Source: Winslowiella toletana (lineage in GTDB: Bacteria; Pseudomonadota; Gammaproteobacteria; Enterobacterales; Enterobacteriaceae). From it: a DNA stretch of 64,000 bases. The position numbers and the translations under genes were made by a program. The stretch is from contig NZ_JAGGMQ010000001.1 of the NCBI RefSeq assembly GCF_017875465.1, positions 5,099,549 through 5,163,548 on the forward strand, written 5' to 3'. Below are positions 26,842-36,626 of this stretch, in pieces (positions within the stretch are counted from its first letter, which is position 1; every line of letters begins with the position of its first letter). A model generated the notes under the pieces. It did not search any database, was not told where the DNA came from, and worked only from the letters and a program-made list of their open reading frames with translations.

Positions 26842-26960
26842 ATGCTGTAGTCTACTGATATTCCGTATTAAACTCCCTTTTTTGCTGCTCACCGTCTATA
26901 GTTAACGCTTAACGCGTAATAACCGCTATTTACATAGTTTTCGCCCTTCCTGAGAGTGAT

Positions 26961-27764
26961 ATGCGCATAACGGCTGTGTTGTTGATGGGATTGCTGTCAC
27001 TGGCATTTTATTCCCATGCTGATGATGATTCGCTGAGCGAAGATGATGCTCAGACTCTGTTTTTTGGCCATGACGATCGTCAGCCAGTGGCTGCGACGGC
27101 CAGTGTACCGTGGGAGGCGATTGGTCAGCTGGAGACCGCAAGCGGCAACCTGTGCAGCGCCACTTTAATTTCTGCGCATCTGGCGCTGACGGCGGGTCAT
27201 TGTTTACTGGCGCCGCCCGGTAAGCTGGACAAGCCGGTGGCATTGCGTTTTATCGCCAGCAACGGTGACTGGCGCTATGAGATCCACGATATTGAAGCGC
27301 GGGTTGATCCGGCGTTAGGCAACAAGTTGCAGGCTGACGGCGACGGCTGGATCGTGCCCGCTGCGGCGGCGCCCTACGATTACGGCCTGATTGTGCTGCG
27401 CAATCCGCCATCGGGGATTACGCCAGTGCCACTGTTTGCTGGTTCACGTTCTGACCTGACGGCGGCGTTAAAAGCCGTCGATCGACGCGTCACGCAGGCC
27501 GGTTATCCGGAAGATCATCTCGACACCCTTTACTCACACAGTGATTGTCTGGTGACCGGCTGGGCCCAGCGTTCGGTGTTATCGCATCAGTGCGATACGC
27601 TGCCGGGCGATAGCGGTTCGCCGCTGCTGTTAAAGACCGACGATGGCTGGCAGTTAATTGCGGTGCAAAGTTCAGCACCAGCGGCGAAAGACCGCTACCG
27701 CGCCGACAACCGGGCAATTTCCGTCACTGCATTCCGCGATCAGCTGGAAAAGTTAGCGCTGTAA
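26961..27764 (+). CDS. ydgD: YdgD, trypsin-like serine protease
   Basis: A 267-residue exported protease with signal peptide [20 protein letters not shown]. The chymotrypsin triad is present: His in TAGHC, Asp in [10 protein letters not shown], Ser in [13 protein letters not shown]. Four cysteines (NLCSAT, GHCL, SDCLV, HQCDT) should form two disulfides. It follows E. coli YdgD throughout ([45 protein letters not shown]). Periplasmic; substrate unknown. Downstream of asr and ydgU as in E. coli. Confidence 0.94.
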   Translation: MRITAVLLMGLLSLAFYSHADDDSLSEDDAQTLFFGHDDRQPVAATASVPWEAIGQLETASGNLCSATLISAHLALTAGHCLLAPPGKLDKPVALRFIASNGDWRYEIHDIEARVDPALGNKLQADGDGWIVPAAAAPYDYGLIVLRNPPSGITPVPLFAGSRSDLTAALKAVDRRVTQAGYPEDHLDTLYSHSDCLVTGWAQRSVLSHQCDTLPGDSGSPLLLKTDDGWQLIAVQSSAPAAKDRYRADNRAISVTAFRDQLEKLAL

Positions 27765-27779
27765 TTTGCCAGTCCTGTA

Positions 27780-27818
27780 TTGATTCCTTTCGCTCCAGCC
27801 GTATACTGTCGCTATACA
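27780..27818 (+). promoter_or_regulatory. promoter and operator of higBA
   Basis: TTGATT (27780-27785), a 16-base spacer and TATACT (27802-27807) form a good sigma-70 promoter. The -10 lies inside the palindrome GTATA-N7-TATAC (27801-27817), the form expected for a HigA operator and so for autorepression. Confidence 0.65.
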
Positions 27819-27833
27819 GCCGAGGAACGGATG

Positions 27834-28115
27834 ATGATTAAGAGCTTTAAACATAAAGGACTTGAGCGCTTCTTCAAAACTGGCTCTACTGCAGGCATTC
27901 AGCCAAAGCATTCGGTAAAAATACAGATTCAGCTTACCGCGCTTAACGCGGCCAAACGGCCTGACGATATGGGTGCACCTGGATGGCAGCTGCACCCACT
28001 TAAAGGTGTAGAACTAAAAGGCCATTGGGCGATTTCAGTTAATGGTAACTGGCGGATAACATTCCGATTCGAGGGCGAAGACGCAATACTTGTCGACTAT
28101 CAGGATTATCACTAA
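27834..28115 (+). CDS. higB: HigB-type toxin (RelE superfamily)
   Basis: A 93-residue protein beginning MIKSFKHKGLERFFKTGS and ending WRITFRFEGEDAILVDYQDYH, the standard pattern of chromosomal HigB (ribosome-dependent mRNA interferase). GHWAISVNGNWRI contains the usual core. ATG codons at 27831 and 27834 are both possible; AGGA fits the second best. Toxin precedes antitoxin, which is the hig order, nine bases apart. Confidence 0.9.
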   Translation: MIKSFKHKGLERFFKTGSTAGIQPKHSVKIQIQLTALNAAKRPDDMGAPGWQLHPLKGVELKGHWAISVNGNWRITFRFEGEDAILVDYQDYH

Positions 28116-28124
28116 GGAGTGAAT

Positions 28125-28406
28125 ATGACCAGAATGCATAACCCGGCACACCCGGGAATTGTTCTGCGTGAGTATCTGGGCGATGTCACCATTACCCACG
28201 CGGCGGAAGCACTGGGTATTACACGGGCGGCACTTTCCCGTATCCTTAATGGTTCAGCTGGCATTAGCGCAGATATGGCTTTACGTCTTGAAACCGCAAT
28301 TGGCACCAGCGCCGAAATGTGGATGGTTATGCAGGGACAATATGATATCTGGCAGGCATCGCAGAAACCGCGTCCGGAGATTAAACCGATTATTCAGCAT
28401 GCCTGA
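28125..28406 (+). CDS. higA: HigA-type antitoxin
   Basis: A 93-residue Xre/HTH protein: NPAHPGIVLREYLGDVTI, THAAEALGITRAALSRILNG (helix-turn-helix), ISADMALRLETAIGTSAEMW and MVMQGQYDIWQA. It is typical HigA: a dimer that binds HigB and its own promoter. The ATG at 28125 has AAGGAG; an upstream GTG overlaps that site. Followed by a strong hairpin. Confidence 0.92.
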   Translation: MTRMHNPAHPGIVLREYLGDVTITHAAEALGITRAALSRILNGSAGISADMALRLETAIGTSAEMWMVMQGQYDIWQASQKPRPEIKPIIQHA

Positions 28407-28414
28407 ATCCGTTC

Positions 28415-28440
28415 AGAGGCTAACCTTTCGGTTAGCCTCT
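28415..28440 (+). terminator. hairpin after higA
   Basis: AGAGGCTAACC and GGTTAGCCTCT form a perfect 11-bp stem with loop TTTC. No clear T run follows. It lies between the convergent higA and hrpA. Confidence 0.6.
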
Positions 28441-28459
28441 GCCTGAGCCTGACATCAGT

Positions 28460-31400
28460 TTACACCGCAATTTGCTCTATCGCCTGCAGAATGCGTTTAT
28501 CAGAGACAGGGTATGGCGTCCCCAGCTGTTGGGCAAAATAGCTGACACGCAGCTCCTCAATCATCCAGCGAATATCCTGCACATCTTCATCATCACGACG
28601 CGTCGGCGACAGTTTATGCAACCAGCTTTGCCACGCTTTCTGCACCTGTTCCACTTTCAGCATGCGCGCACGATCGCTGTGTGGGTCCACCGGCAGCTTC
28701 TCCAGACGACGTTCAATCGCCTGCAAATAGCGTAGCGTATCCGGCAGGTGCTTCCAGCCGTTTTGTGTCACAAAGCCAGGATAGACCAGCCCACTCATCT
28801 GCGCTTTAATATCGGACAGCGCCAGCGCCAGCGCCATATCCACCCGGCCCTTTAGCCGCTTGTTGATATTAAACACCGAGGTCAGAATCTGCTCGACCAG
28901 TTTTGCAATCTCCACCACGGTTTCATTCAGCTCGGCACGCACTTTGTCATGCAGCCGGGTGAAGTCCGCCTCCAGCCAGCTCGGGCCACCAAATTCGGCA
29001 ATCAGCTTATCGACGCCACAGGCAATACAGTCATCAATCAGATCGAGCACTTTGCCGTATGGATTAAAGTAGAGTCCCAGCTTAGCTTTATTCGGCAGCT
29101 TTTCATGCAGATAACGGGTCGGCGAAGGAATATTCAGCAGCAGCAAGCGTCGCTGGCCGCGCCACATCATCTTTTGCTGCTCATGCTGACTGTCAAACAG
29201 GCGGATCGCCACGCTGTCCTTTTCATCGACCAGTGCAGGCCAGGCTTTGACGCTGTAGTTGCCGCGTTTCTGCTCAAAATGGTCTGGCAGATCGCCAAAG
29301 CTCCACAGATGCAGCCCGCGCTGCTCCAGCCCGTCATCCGCTACCTGCGACAGAGTCTCCTGCACTTTACCTTTCAGCCCGGCACGCAGCGCGGCTAAAT
29401 CTTTGCCTTCCTGCAGCTGGCGATTGTTCTCATCAACAATGCGGAAGGTCATTTTCAGATGATCGGGTACCTGATCCCATTGCCAGGCATCACGTTCAAT
29501 GGTCACGCCGGACATGCGGCGGAACTCGCGTTCCAGCGCATCAGCCAGTGGCGTCTCCAGTGGTGTAGCGCGGCCGAGGAAGGCTTCAGCATAGTTGGGG
29601 GCCGGAACAAAGTTACGGCGTAACGGCTTTGGCAGTGATTTGATCAGTGCGATAATCAGCTCGCGACGCACGCCGGGGATCTGCCACTCAAAGCCTGCTT
29701 CTTCGACCTGATTCAGCAGCGGCAACGGAATATGCACTGTCACCCCGTCGGCGTCAGTGCCTGGTTCAAACTGATAGCTGAGACGTAACTTAAGATTGCC
29801 CTGATGCCAGAAGTTCGGGTAATCCAGTTTGCTGACATTACCGGCCCCCTCTTTAATCAGCATCTCTTTCGCGAAATTCAGCAGCTCCGGCGTCGCTTTA
29901 GCGGCGTTTTTCCACCAGCTGTCAAAATGACGTGCGGAAACCACTTCATGACCGATACGCTGGTCATAGAAGCTGAACAGCGTCTCGTCATCCACCAGAA
30001 TGTCGCGGCGGCGTGATTTATGCTCCAGCTCCTCAATTTCGCTACGCAACTTAAGGTTGGCTTTAAAGAATGCATGGCGTGTCTGCCAGTCGCCTTCCAC
30101 CAGCGCATGGCGGATAAACAGCTCGCGTGACAGCGCCGCATCAATCTGGCCGTAATTCACCTTGCGCGCCGCAACTATCGGCAGACCATACAGCGTCACC
30201 TTTTCCGTCGCCATCACCGCGCCCTGACCTTTCTCCCAGTGCGGTTCGCTGTAGCTGTGTTTCAACAGATGCCCGGCAATCGGCTCAATCCATTCCGGTT
30301 CGATACGCGCGGCAATGCGCCCCCACAAACGACTGGTTTCCACCAGCTCCGCCACCATGGTCCATTTCGGTGGTTTCTTAAATAACCCGGAACCGGGGAA
30401 GATCATAAAGCGTGCATTGCGTGCGCCGGTGAATTCCTGCTTATCGGCATCTTTCTGACCAATATGCGACAGTAAACCACTGAGTAACGCGACATGAACT
30501 TCGCGGAATTCAGCCGGTTCACTATTTACCGGCAGTCCCAGTTCACGCACCACCTGGCGCAGCTGAGTGTAGATGTCCTGCCACTCACGCACGCGCAGAT
30601 AATTGAGAAAATCGCTTTTACACAGACGACGAAAATGGCTGGATGACAGCGCTTTCTGCTGCTCCTGCAGGTAATTCCACAGATTCACAAATGCGAGGAA
30701 ATCGGAATCTTTATCAGCAAAGCGGCGATGCTTCTCGTCAGATGCCTGCTGTTTCTCTGCCGGGCGTTCGCGCGGATCCTGAATCGACAGCGCCGCGGTG
30801 ATAATCATCACCTCACGCACGCAGCCATATTGCTGCGCCGCCAGCACCATGCGCGCCAGACGCGGATCAACCGGTAGCTGAGCCAGCTGACGCCCCGCGG
30901 AGGTAAGTTTATAGCGTTGCCCCTCTTCCTGAGTGATCGCGCCCAGTTCTTCCAGCAGACGCACGCCATCCTGAATATTGCGTTTATCCGGCGCTTCCAC
31001 AAATGGGAAAGCCGCGATATCGCCGAGGCCCAGCGCGGTCATCTGCAGGATCACCGACGCGAGGTTGGTGCGCAGAATCTCCGGATCGGTAAATTCCGGC
31101 CGGTTATTAAAGTCCTCTTCCGCATACAAGCGGATACAGATACCTTCCGATACGCGCCCGCAACGCCCTTTGCGCTGATTTGCCGACGCCTGGGAAATCG
31201 GTTCAATCGGCAGGCGCTGCACTTTGGTACGGAAGCTGTAACGACTGATACGCGCGGTGCCGGGGTCAATTACATATTTAATGCCGGGCACCGTCAGCGA
31301 GGTTTCCGCCACGTTGGTCGCCAGCACAATGCGGCGACCGACATGCGACTGGAACACCCGGTTCTGCTCGGCATTGGAGAGGCGTGCATACAGCGGCAGC

Positions 31401-32362
31401 ACTTCGGTATGCGGCAAATCGCGCTTTATCAGCGCGTCTGCAGTATCACGGATCTCGCGTTCACCGCTCATAAAGATCAGAATATCGCCGCGACTTTCGT
31501 GACCCAGTTCATCTACCGCATCAAAAATTGCCTGCAACTGGTCGCGTTCGCTGTCATCAATATCTTCAGAAACCGGACGATAGCGCAGCTCCACCGGATA
31601 AGTACGACCAGAGACTTCGATAATTGGCGCATGGTTAAAATGACGGGAAAAGCGCTCGGGGTCGATGGTCGCCGAAGTGATAATAACTTTCAGATCCGGG
31701 CGACGCGGCAGCAGCTCGCGCAGGTAGCCCAGCAGAAAATCGATATTCAGACTGCGTTCATGGGCTTCATCAATAATGATGGTGTCGTACTGCATCAGCA
31801 GACGATCCTGCTGGATCTCCGCCAGCAGAATACCATCAGTCATCAGTTTAACCTGGGTGGTCTCGCCCACCTGGTCATTAAAGCGCACTTTATAACCAAC
31901 ACAGCCGCCAAGGCTGGTTTCCAGCTCTTCCGCAATACGATTGGCTACGGTGCGCGCCGCCAGACGACGCGGCTGAGTATGGCCAATCAGCCCTTTGATC
32001 CCGCGTCCCAGCTCCATACAGATTTTCGGCAACTGGGTGGTTTTACCCGAGCCGGTTTCACCAGCGACAATCACCACCTGGTGGTCGCGAATGGCCGCAG
32101 CAATATCCTGTTTTTTCTGGCTAACAGGCAAATTTTGCGGAAAGGTGATTTTCGGCGTCGCCGCCTGGCGCTGAGTGATACGCAGCTCAGCATCTGCAAT
32201 CTCTTTGCTCAGCTGCTCGGCAATGCCCTGCTGCGCGGCGGGATTTTTCGTCTTAGCGGCGCCCTGTAAACGACGTTGTAAGCGTTGGCGGTCGCGCAGC
32301 ATCAGGGCATCCAGACGCGGATAGAGCGCCGCCAGCGGCGAAGTATGTGTATTTTCAGACAT
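28460..32362 (-). CDS. hrpA: ATP-dependent RNA helicase HrpA
   Basis: A 1300-residue DEAH-box helicase, the same length as E. coli HrpA. Walker A GETGSGKTTQ (residues 101-110), DEAH (198-201), SAT (motif III) in VIITSATIDPERF, ATNVAETSLTVPG, and motif VI QRKGRCGRVSEG. The HA2/OB-fold region and the large DUF3418 C-terminal domain follow. HrpA resolves stalled, colliding ribosomes by pulling on mRNA. No strong ribosome-binding site precedes the ATG. Divergent from azoR. Confidence 0.97.
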   Translation of the reverse strand: MSENTHTSPLAALYPRLDALMLRDRQRLQRRLQGAAKTKNPAAQQGIAEQLSKEIADAELRITQRQAATPKITFPQNLPVSQKKQDIAAAIRDHQVVIVAGETGSGKTTQLPKICMELGRGIKGLIGHTQPRRLAARTVANRIAEELETSLGGCVGYKVRFNDQVGETTQVKLMTDGILLAEIQQDRLLMQYDTIIIDEAHERSLNIDFLLGYLRELLPRRPDLKVIITSATIDPERFSRHFNHAPIIEVSGRTYPVELRYRPVSEDIDDSERDQLQAIFDAVDELGHESRGDILIFMSGEREIRDTADALIKRDLPHTEVLPLYARLSNAEQNRVFQSHVGRRIVLATNVAETSLTVPGIKYVIDPGTARISRYSFRTKVQRLPIEPISQASANQRKGRCGRVSEGICIRLYAEEDFNNRPEFTDPEILRTNLASVILQMTALGLGDIAAFPFVEAPDKRNIQDGVRLLEELGAITQEEGQRYKLTSAGRQLAQLPVDPRLARMVLAAQQYGCVREVMIITAALSIQDPRERPAEKQQASDEKHRRFADKDSDFLAFVNLWNYLQEQQKALSSSHFRRLCKSDFLNYLRVREWQDIYTQLRQVVRELGLPVNSEPAEFREVHVALLSGLLSHIGQKDADKQEFTGARNARFMIFPGSGLFKKPPKWTMVAELVETSRLWGRIAARIEPEWIEPIAGHLLKHSYSEPHWEKGQGAVMATEKVTLYGLPIVAARKVNYGQIDAALSRELFIRHALVEGDWQTRHAFFKANLKLRSEIEELEHKSRRRDILVDDETLFSFYDQRIGHEVVSARHFDSWWKNAAKATPELLNFAKEMLIKEGAGNVSKLDYPNFWHQGNLKLRLSYQFEPGTDADGVTVHIPLPLLNQVEEAGFEWQIPGVRRELIIALIKSLPKPLRRNFVPAPNYAEAFLGRATPLETPLADALEREFRRMSGVTIERDAWQWDQVPDHLKMTFRIVDENNRQLQEGKDLAALRAGLKGKVQETLSQVADDGLEQRGLHLWSFGDLPDHFEQKRGNYSVKAWPALVDEKDSVAIRLFDSQHEQQKMMWRGQRRLLLLNIPSPTRYLHEKLPNKAKLGLYFNPYGKVLDLIDDCIACGVDKLIAEFGGPSWLEADFTRLHDKVRAELNETVVEIAKLVEQILTSVFNINKRLKGRVDMALALALSDIKAQMSGLVYPGFVTQNGWKHLPDTLRYLQAIERRLEKLPVDPHSDRARMLKVEQVQKAWQSWLHKLSPTRRDDEDVQDIRWMIEELRVSYFAQQLGTPYPVSDKRILQAIEQIAV

Positions 32363-32517
32363 GTTGGTTCAGTACCCGTTTAACGCAGCAGCGGTGAGTT
32401 ATCAGAGTAAGTGCTGCCGCTTCGCGCCAGCGTCGCTGGCCGTAAAAATTTTTCATTACTGGCGCGCAGTTTAGCACAGCGCAATAAGTGTGAGGGCGAT
32501 CTCTTGGTATGCTTGTT

Positions 32518-32549
32518 CAATATTTTCGAACATAGCTCTCGAAATATTG
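32518..32549. promoter_or_regulatory. inverted repeat in the azoR promoter region
   Basis: CAATATTTTCGA (32518-32529) and TCGAAATATTG (32539-32549) are complementary apart from one missing A, nine bases apart. It is about 80 bases before azoR, in a position suited to an operator. No regulator can be named. Confidence 0.4.
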
Positions 32550-32585
32550 CGCTATCACTTACAGATAAATGGCCCTAAAGTGTAA

Positions 32586-33236
<651 letters not shown>

Positions 33237-33243
33237 TCGCTTT

Positions 33244-33267
33244 CAGGGCGGCGGTCACGTCGCCCTG
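33244..33267. terminator. hairpin between azoR and ydbL
   Basis: CAGGGCG and CGCCCTG arms (seven pairs, partly extendable inward) lie between the convergent stop codons. TTATCAGTTTTT follows on the plus strand. Confidence 0.6.
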
Positions 33268-33270
33268 TTA

Positions 33271-33588
33271 TCAGTTTTTCTTCAGCCACTGCCCGTTAAT
33301 ACCGCGTACATACTCTCCGGCAGCCGCACGCTGCACCAGCTTTTCACCGGCGATCCGCGCCACTTCCGCTGTCGACAGATTGTTACGGCTGGCCAGTTGT
33401 TGATAATGTTCGGCACGCCCCTGATTAATGCGCGCCACCAGCGCCTGGGTATCACTGTCCTGCTTAACCGGCGCAATATAGCCACTCAGGGTTTCACCTA
33501 CCCGCCCTTGTTGCCGTGCCTCATCCAGCGATAACGCCCACACTGGCGACGATAACAGCAGCAGCGCCAGCCAGAATAATTTCTTCAT
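33271..33588 (-). CDS. ydbL: YdbL, periplasmic DUF1318 protein
   Basis: A 105-residue protein with signal peptide MKKLFWLALLLLSSPVWA and the DUF1318 body (LSLDEARQQGRVGETLSGYI, NQGRAEHYQQLASRNNLS, VARIAGEKL, PGEYVRG-like AAAGEYVRGINGQWL). It matches E. coli YdbL, third gene of ydbH-ynbE-ydbL. In E. coli it modulates YdbH-YnbE, an AsmA-like bridge for lipid movement to the outer membrane. It begins 12 bases after the ynbE stop. Confidence 0.93.
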   Translation of the reverse strand: MKKLFWLALLLLSSPVWALSLDEARQQGRVGETLSGYIAPVKQDSDTQALVARINQGRAEHYQQLASRNNLSTAEVARIAGEKLVQRAAAGEYVRGINGQWLKKN

Positions 33589-33600
33589 TTCCAGCTCCCG

Positions 33601-33795
33601 TCAGAACAGATCGCTTTGATTTTTGAGCAAAGTTTCCACATCCTTATCCACCTTGATATGAATTTCATGCTCGATCTTCACATTCATATTAATGGTAATG
33701 GGCTCTTTCGGCGCGGCCAGTTCGATACGCGGTACACATCCCGCCAGCAGCCCCCACACCGGTAATAGCACCAGCGCTTTAGTTGTCAGTGTCAT
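33601..33795 (-). CDS. ynbE: YnbE, outer-membrane lipoprotein
   Basis: A 64-residue lipoprotein: signal MTLTTKALVLLPVWG, lipobox LLAGC, then PRIELAAPKEPITINMNVKI and EHEIHIKVDKDVETLLKNQS, almost identical to E. coli YnbE. It multimerises by beta-strand stacking and docks YdbH at the outer membrane. The ATG at 33795 overlaps the ydbH 3' end by 17 bases and fits the signal peptide; a longer open frame upstream is not used. Confidence 0.94.
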   Translation of the reverse strand: MTLTTKALVLLPVWGLLAGCVPRIELAAPKEPITINMNVKIEHEIHIKVDKDVETLLKNQSDLF

Positions 33796-36412
33796 GACTG
33801 TTTTTTTCCTTCTGCGACGGCAAGGTGGCATTTTGTTCCACCCAGGATTGCAAGTTATCGCCAAAGCGCAAACTGCGCCAGAGCTGAAAAAGATTTTCGC
33901 GATGCGTGTAGTTTAGCGCCACACGCTGATGCTTATCCCTGAAGCGGCTGTTGCCATCCACCTGCGCTTTCATGGTCAGTTCGCCGAGATTATCGAGATT
34001 AATCGTCGCCCATGAGCGTGAAATTTCCATATAACGCAGCCAGTCAAGCGCGGCACCGGCAGCCATATTATTGCTGGAAATCGCATCGGCCATCTGTTGA
34101 TCAAGCCGCAGCGTCAGGCTGCCGCTATTGGCAACCCAGCCCTCTTTAATCAGCCACTGCGGGTGATTCAGCCATAGTGGTAAAGCGCCGTTAATTCGCC
34201 CGGACATGGCAATCTGCTTCGGTTTAATGGCGGTGACCAGTTCACTGAGGCTGATTTCGCGCAACCTCACCGTCGCCGCCTGGTGCTGTGGCAGCGCCAG
34301 CTCTTCCAGCGTCAGCTTGCCACCCAGCAGGTCAACACTGACATTGCTGAGTCGTAGCGGCTGTTTTTCACTGTACGGATAGCTGCCCTGCAGATCGGCG
34401 CGGATATTGCCCAGTGCAAACTGATTTTTGACTTCTTTGATCCGCAATGAAACCGGACCACGCGCGCCAAAATACCACTGATGGGCTTTCAGCCGGAACG
34501 GTAGCGAAAAATCGACGCCGTTAATTTCGTTATCCGGCATCCAGACGCTGCCGTTATTCACCGACCAGTGGCCACCCGCTTGCAACCCCTGATCGGCAGC
34601 GGCGGAAAAGGCCACCTGCGCGCGCAGAGTACCAGACTGGATTTTCATCTTCAGATCGTTACTTAACAGCGGCTGAAATACCGTCAGCGACTGTTGCGGC
34701 CACCATGCCTGCCCGCGCAGACGTGCGCCATCCCAGCGGCCATTTACCCGCAGCGGGCCGATGGCTTCGGCCTGCAACGCGCCATTAAACAGGAAATCTG
34801 CCGGGTCACGCCCTTTTACCTGGAAATTCAGCGTCGATGAAGGTAAATAACCGCCGGAGGCCAGCGTGGTTTCACGCGCGGTCATCTGGAATTCGCCGTT
34901 AAAAGCGGGATGTTCCGCTGAACGCTGCCAGCGCAGCGGCGCGTTGAGCGTTAAGCGCGGCGATTTTACATTTACCATGCCGTAACTCAGACGGTCAAAA
35001 CCGGTCGACAAGGTATTCAGTTCAATGGTGCTGTCCAGCCAGCTGCCGGTGCCTGCCACATCCCACTTCGCCGTTAGCGGCGCCATATAACCCTTGCCCC
35101 AGTAGCGCCAGTTCCAGCGCCCTTTGTCCGGCCAGAAATTCGTCGCGCGGCCATCAAGGTGCAGGGTAAAGCGCCCCATACTCGGATCGTGGGCATTGAG
35201 AATCGCCTGTAAGCGTCCATCTATTCCGGCGGAAGAGACTTTTACGCCAGCCAGCGGCCAGCGCGCTTCATCCACTTCCAGCGTCGACAACAGACGGCCA
35301 CGCATCCGCAACAGCGCTCCCGGCTGCAGAGTAACGCGCGGATCCAGCAACGAACCCTGAATCAAGCCCGGTATGGTGGTGTAGAACTGCAACGCCTGAA
35401 GTTTACTGGCGCCGGTAAGCCGGAAAGGCAGCTGGCTGTTAAGCATATCCAGATGACCAGGGCCGACGCTCAGCACCACATTGCCTTTACCGCCACGCCC
35501 GGAGGTCAGCACATTAATACGCGCGCGGATTTCGGTAGCGGCCAGCCCCTGCTGCCACTGACTCAGCGTCAGCGCGATGCCGCCAGAGACCGGCTGCAGC
35601 GCATAAGGCCAGCGCCATTCACCCTGCTGAACCTCAATCTGCTGCGGCGTGATGCTCCAGGGCAGGCTGAGTAATGGCGTGACGTCACCCGGCTGCCTGA
35701 CCAGCAACTTGCCATGCTGCTGTTGCCAGTTAAGTTGCAGCTGTAGCGGCTGCGGCAGGCCCTGTAATGCCAGATCGCCATGCAACTCGCCGGCCTGCGG
35801 TACGCCGTCGGGAATCACCGGCAGGGTTAACTGCCCTGCCAGCGTCACCGGCTGCGCCAGCGCCGGATGATTAATACTGAGTTGCTGAATATCCAGCTGT
35901 TGCCCGTGAAGCTGCGCGCTGAAGCGCAGACTGTCGCCCTGATAGTGCAGTTGTTGCTGCTTTTGATCCAGCGACAGCTGCAACTTACCGGCATACTGCT
36001 GATAAGGGGTTATCACCAGCTGATTAATGGTCACATCGGCGTGCGGCAGCATTTGCTGCCATGCGGCCAGCGAACGCGGCGCAGCGCTGCTTTCCCCCGC
36101 GGGCAGTTTGCTCAGACAGGGAGGATTCACGACGAGGTTATCAGCGCCAAGCTGCCAGCGCTGGTTATGTCGGCTGAGGGTAACGTTGCTGACTGACGCC
36201 AGTTCACAATCGCCCGTGTGGTAGCGTACGCCAGGCAGCAACAGCCCGCCGTTATGCCAGCGTGGATTGCCCTCCAGTGCGATAGCGGTATCTGCCGGCA
36301 GCCAGATGCCCGCCAGACGAGGCAACCACTGAGTAACGGTGAGCATCAGCCCGAGAAATAGCAGGATTAACGCCAGTAGCGCAGCACAGAAAATGTAAAA
36401 GCCCCGACTCAT
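33779..36412 (-). CDS. ydbH: YdbH, AsmA-like intermembrane bridge protein
   Basis: An 877-residue protein with one N-terminal membrane helix (FYIFCAALLALILLFLGLML) and a long periplasmic beta-rich body of the AsmA/TamB/YhdP class (GIWLPADTAIALEGNPRW, GDCELASVSNVTL, PPCLSKLP; C-terminal SGRINGALPLWLNHPQWLIK and TLRLDQQMADAI). It matches E. coli YdbH. These proteins span the periplasm as hydrophobic grooves for phospholipids. The ATG at 36412 is the best family match; a start 17 codons earlier is open. First gene of ydbH-ynbE-ydbL, divergent from ldhA. Confidence 0.92.
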   Translation of the reverse strand: MSRGFYIFCAALLALILLFLGLMLTVTQWLPRLAGIWLPADTAIALEGNPRWHNGGLLLPGVRYHTGDCELASVSNVTLSRHNQRWQLGADNLVVNPPCLSKLPAGESSAAPRSLAAWQQMLPHADVTINQLVITPYQQYAGKLQLSLDQKQQQLHYQGDSLRFSAQLHGQQLDIQQLSINHPALAQPVTLAGQLTLPVIPDGVPQAGELHGDLALQGLPQPLQLQLNWQQQHGKLLVRQPGDVTPLLSLPWSITPQQIEVQQGEWRWPYALQPVSGGIALTLSQWQQGLAATEIRARINVLTSGRGGKGNVVLSVGPGHLDMLNSQLPFRLTGASKLQALQFYTTIPGLIQGSLLDPRVTLQPGALLRMRGRLLSTLEVDEARWPLAGVKVSSAGIDGRLQAILNAHDPSMGRFTLHLDGRATNFWPDKGRWNWRYWGKGYMAPLTAKWDVAGTGSWLDSTIELNTLSTGFDRLSYGMVNVKSPRLTLNAPLRWQRSAEHPAFNGEFQMTARETTLASGGYLPSSTLNFQVKGRDPADFLFNGALQAEAIGPLRVNGRWDGARLRGQAWWPQQSLTVFQPLLSNDLKMKIQSGTLRAQVAFSAAADQGLQAGGHWSVNNGSVWMPDNEINGVDFSLPFRLKAHQWYFGARGPVSLRIKEVKNQFALGNIRADLQGSYPYSEKQPLRLSNVSVDLLGGKLTLEELALPQHQAATVRLREISLSELVTAIKPKQIAMSGRINGALPLWLNHPQWLIKEGWVANSGSLTLRLDQQMADAISSNNMAAGAALDWLRYMEISRSWATINLDNLGELTMKAQVDGNSRFRDKHQRVALNYTHRENLFQLWRSLRFGDNLQSWVEQNATLPSQKEKNSHDTDN

Positions 36413-36626
36413 GGCACTGAATATCCGTTGTGTCCGTATTGCATATAGAATAAATGATGGCACGTAACCGCGGTGCGGTGAAGTTTTTATCTATAAATCA
36501 ACATATACCCGGCAGTTTATCCACCCGTATCGCCCTGTGGTTTACTTCGTATTAAGAATAATGACTAATATGACTTATCTGCGGAACTCAGAATCAGCCC
36601 AAAAGCTTAATAACAGGAGTGTAACG

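Noticed and set aside
30917..32269. 450-codon open frame on the plus strand
   Set aside because: It is antisense to hrpA, shows no domain likeness, and arises from the codon pattern of the real gene.
36537..36626. Longer N-terminus for ldhA
   Set aside because: The ATG at 36627 has a proper ribosome-binding site and matches the E. coli protein start.
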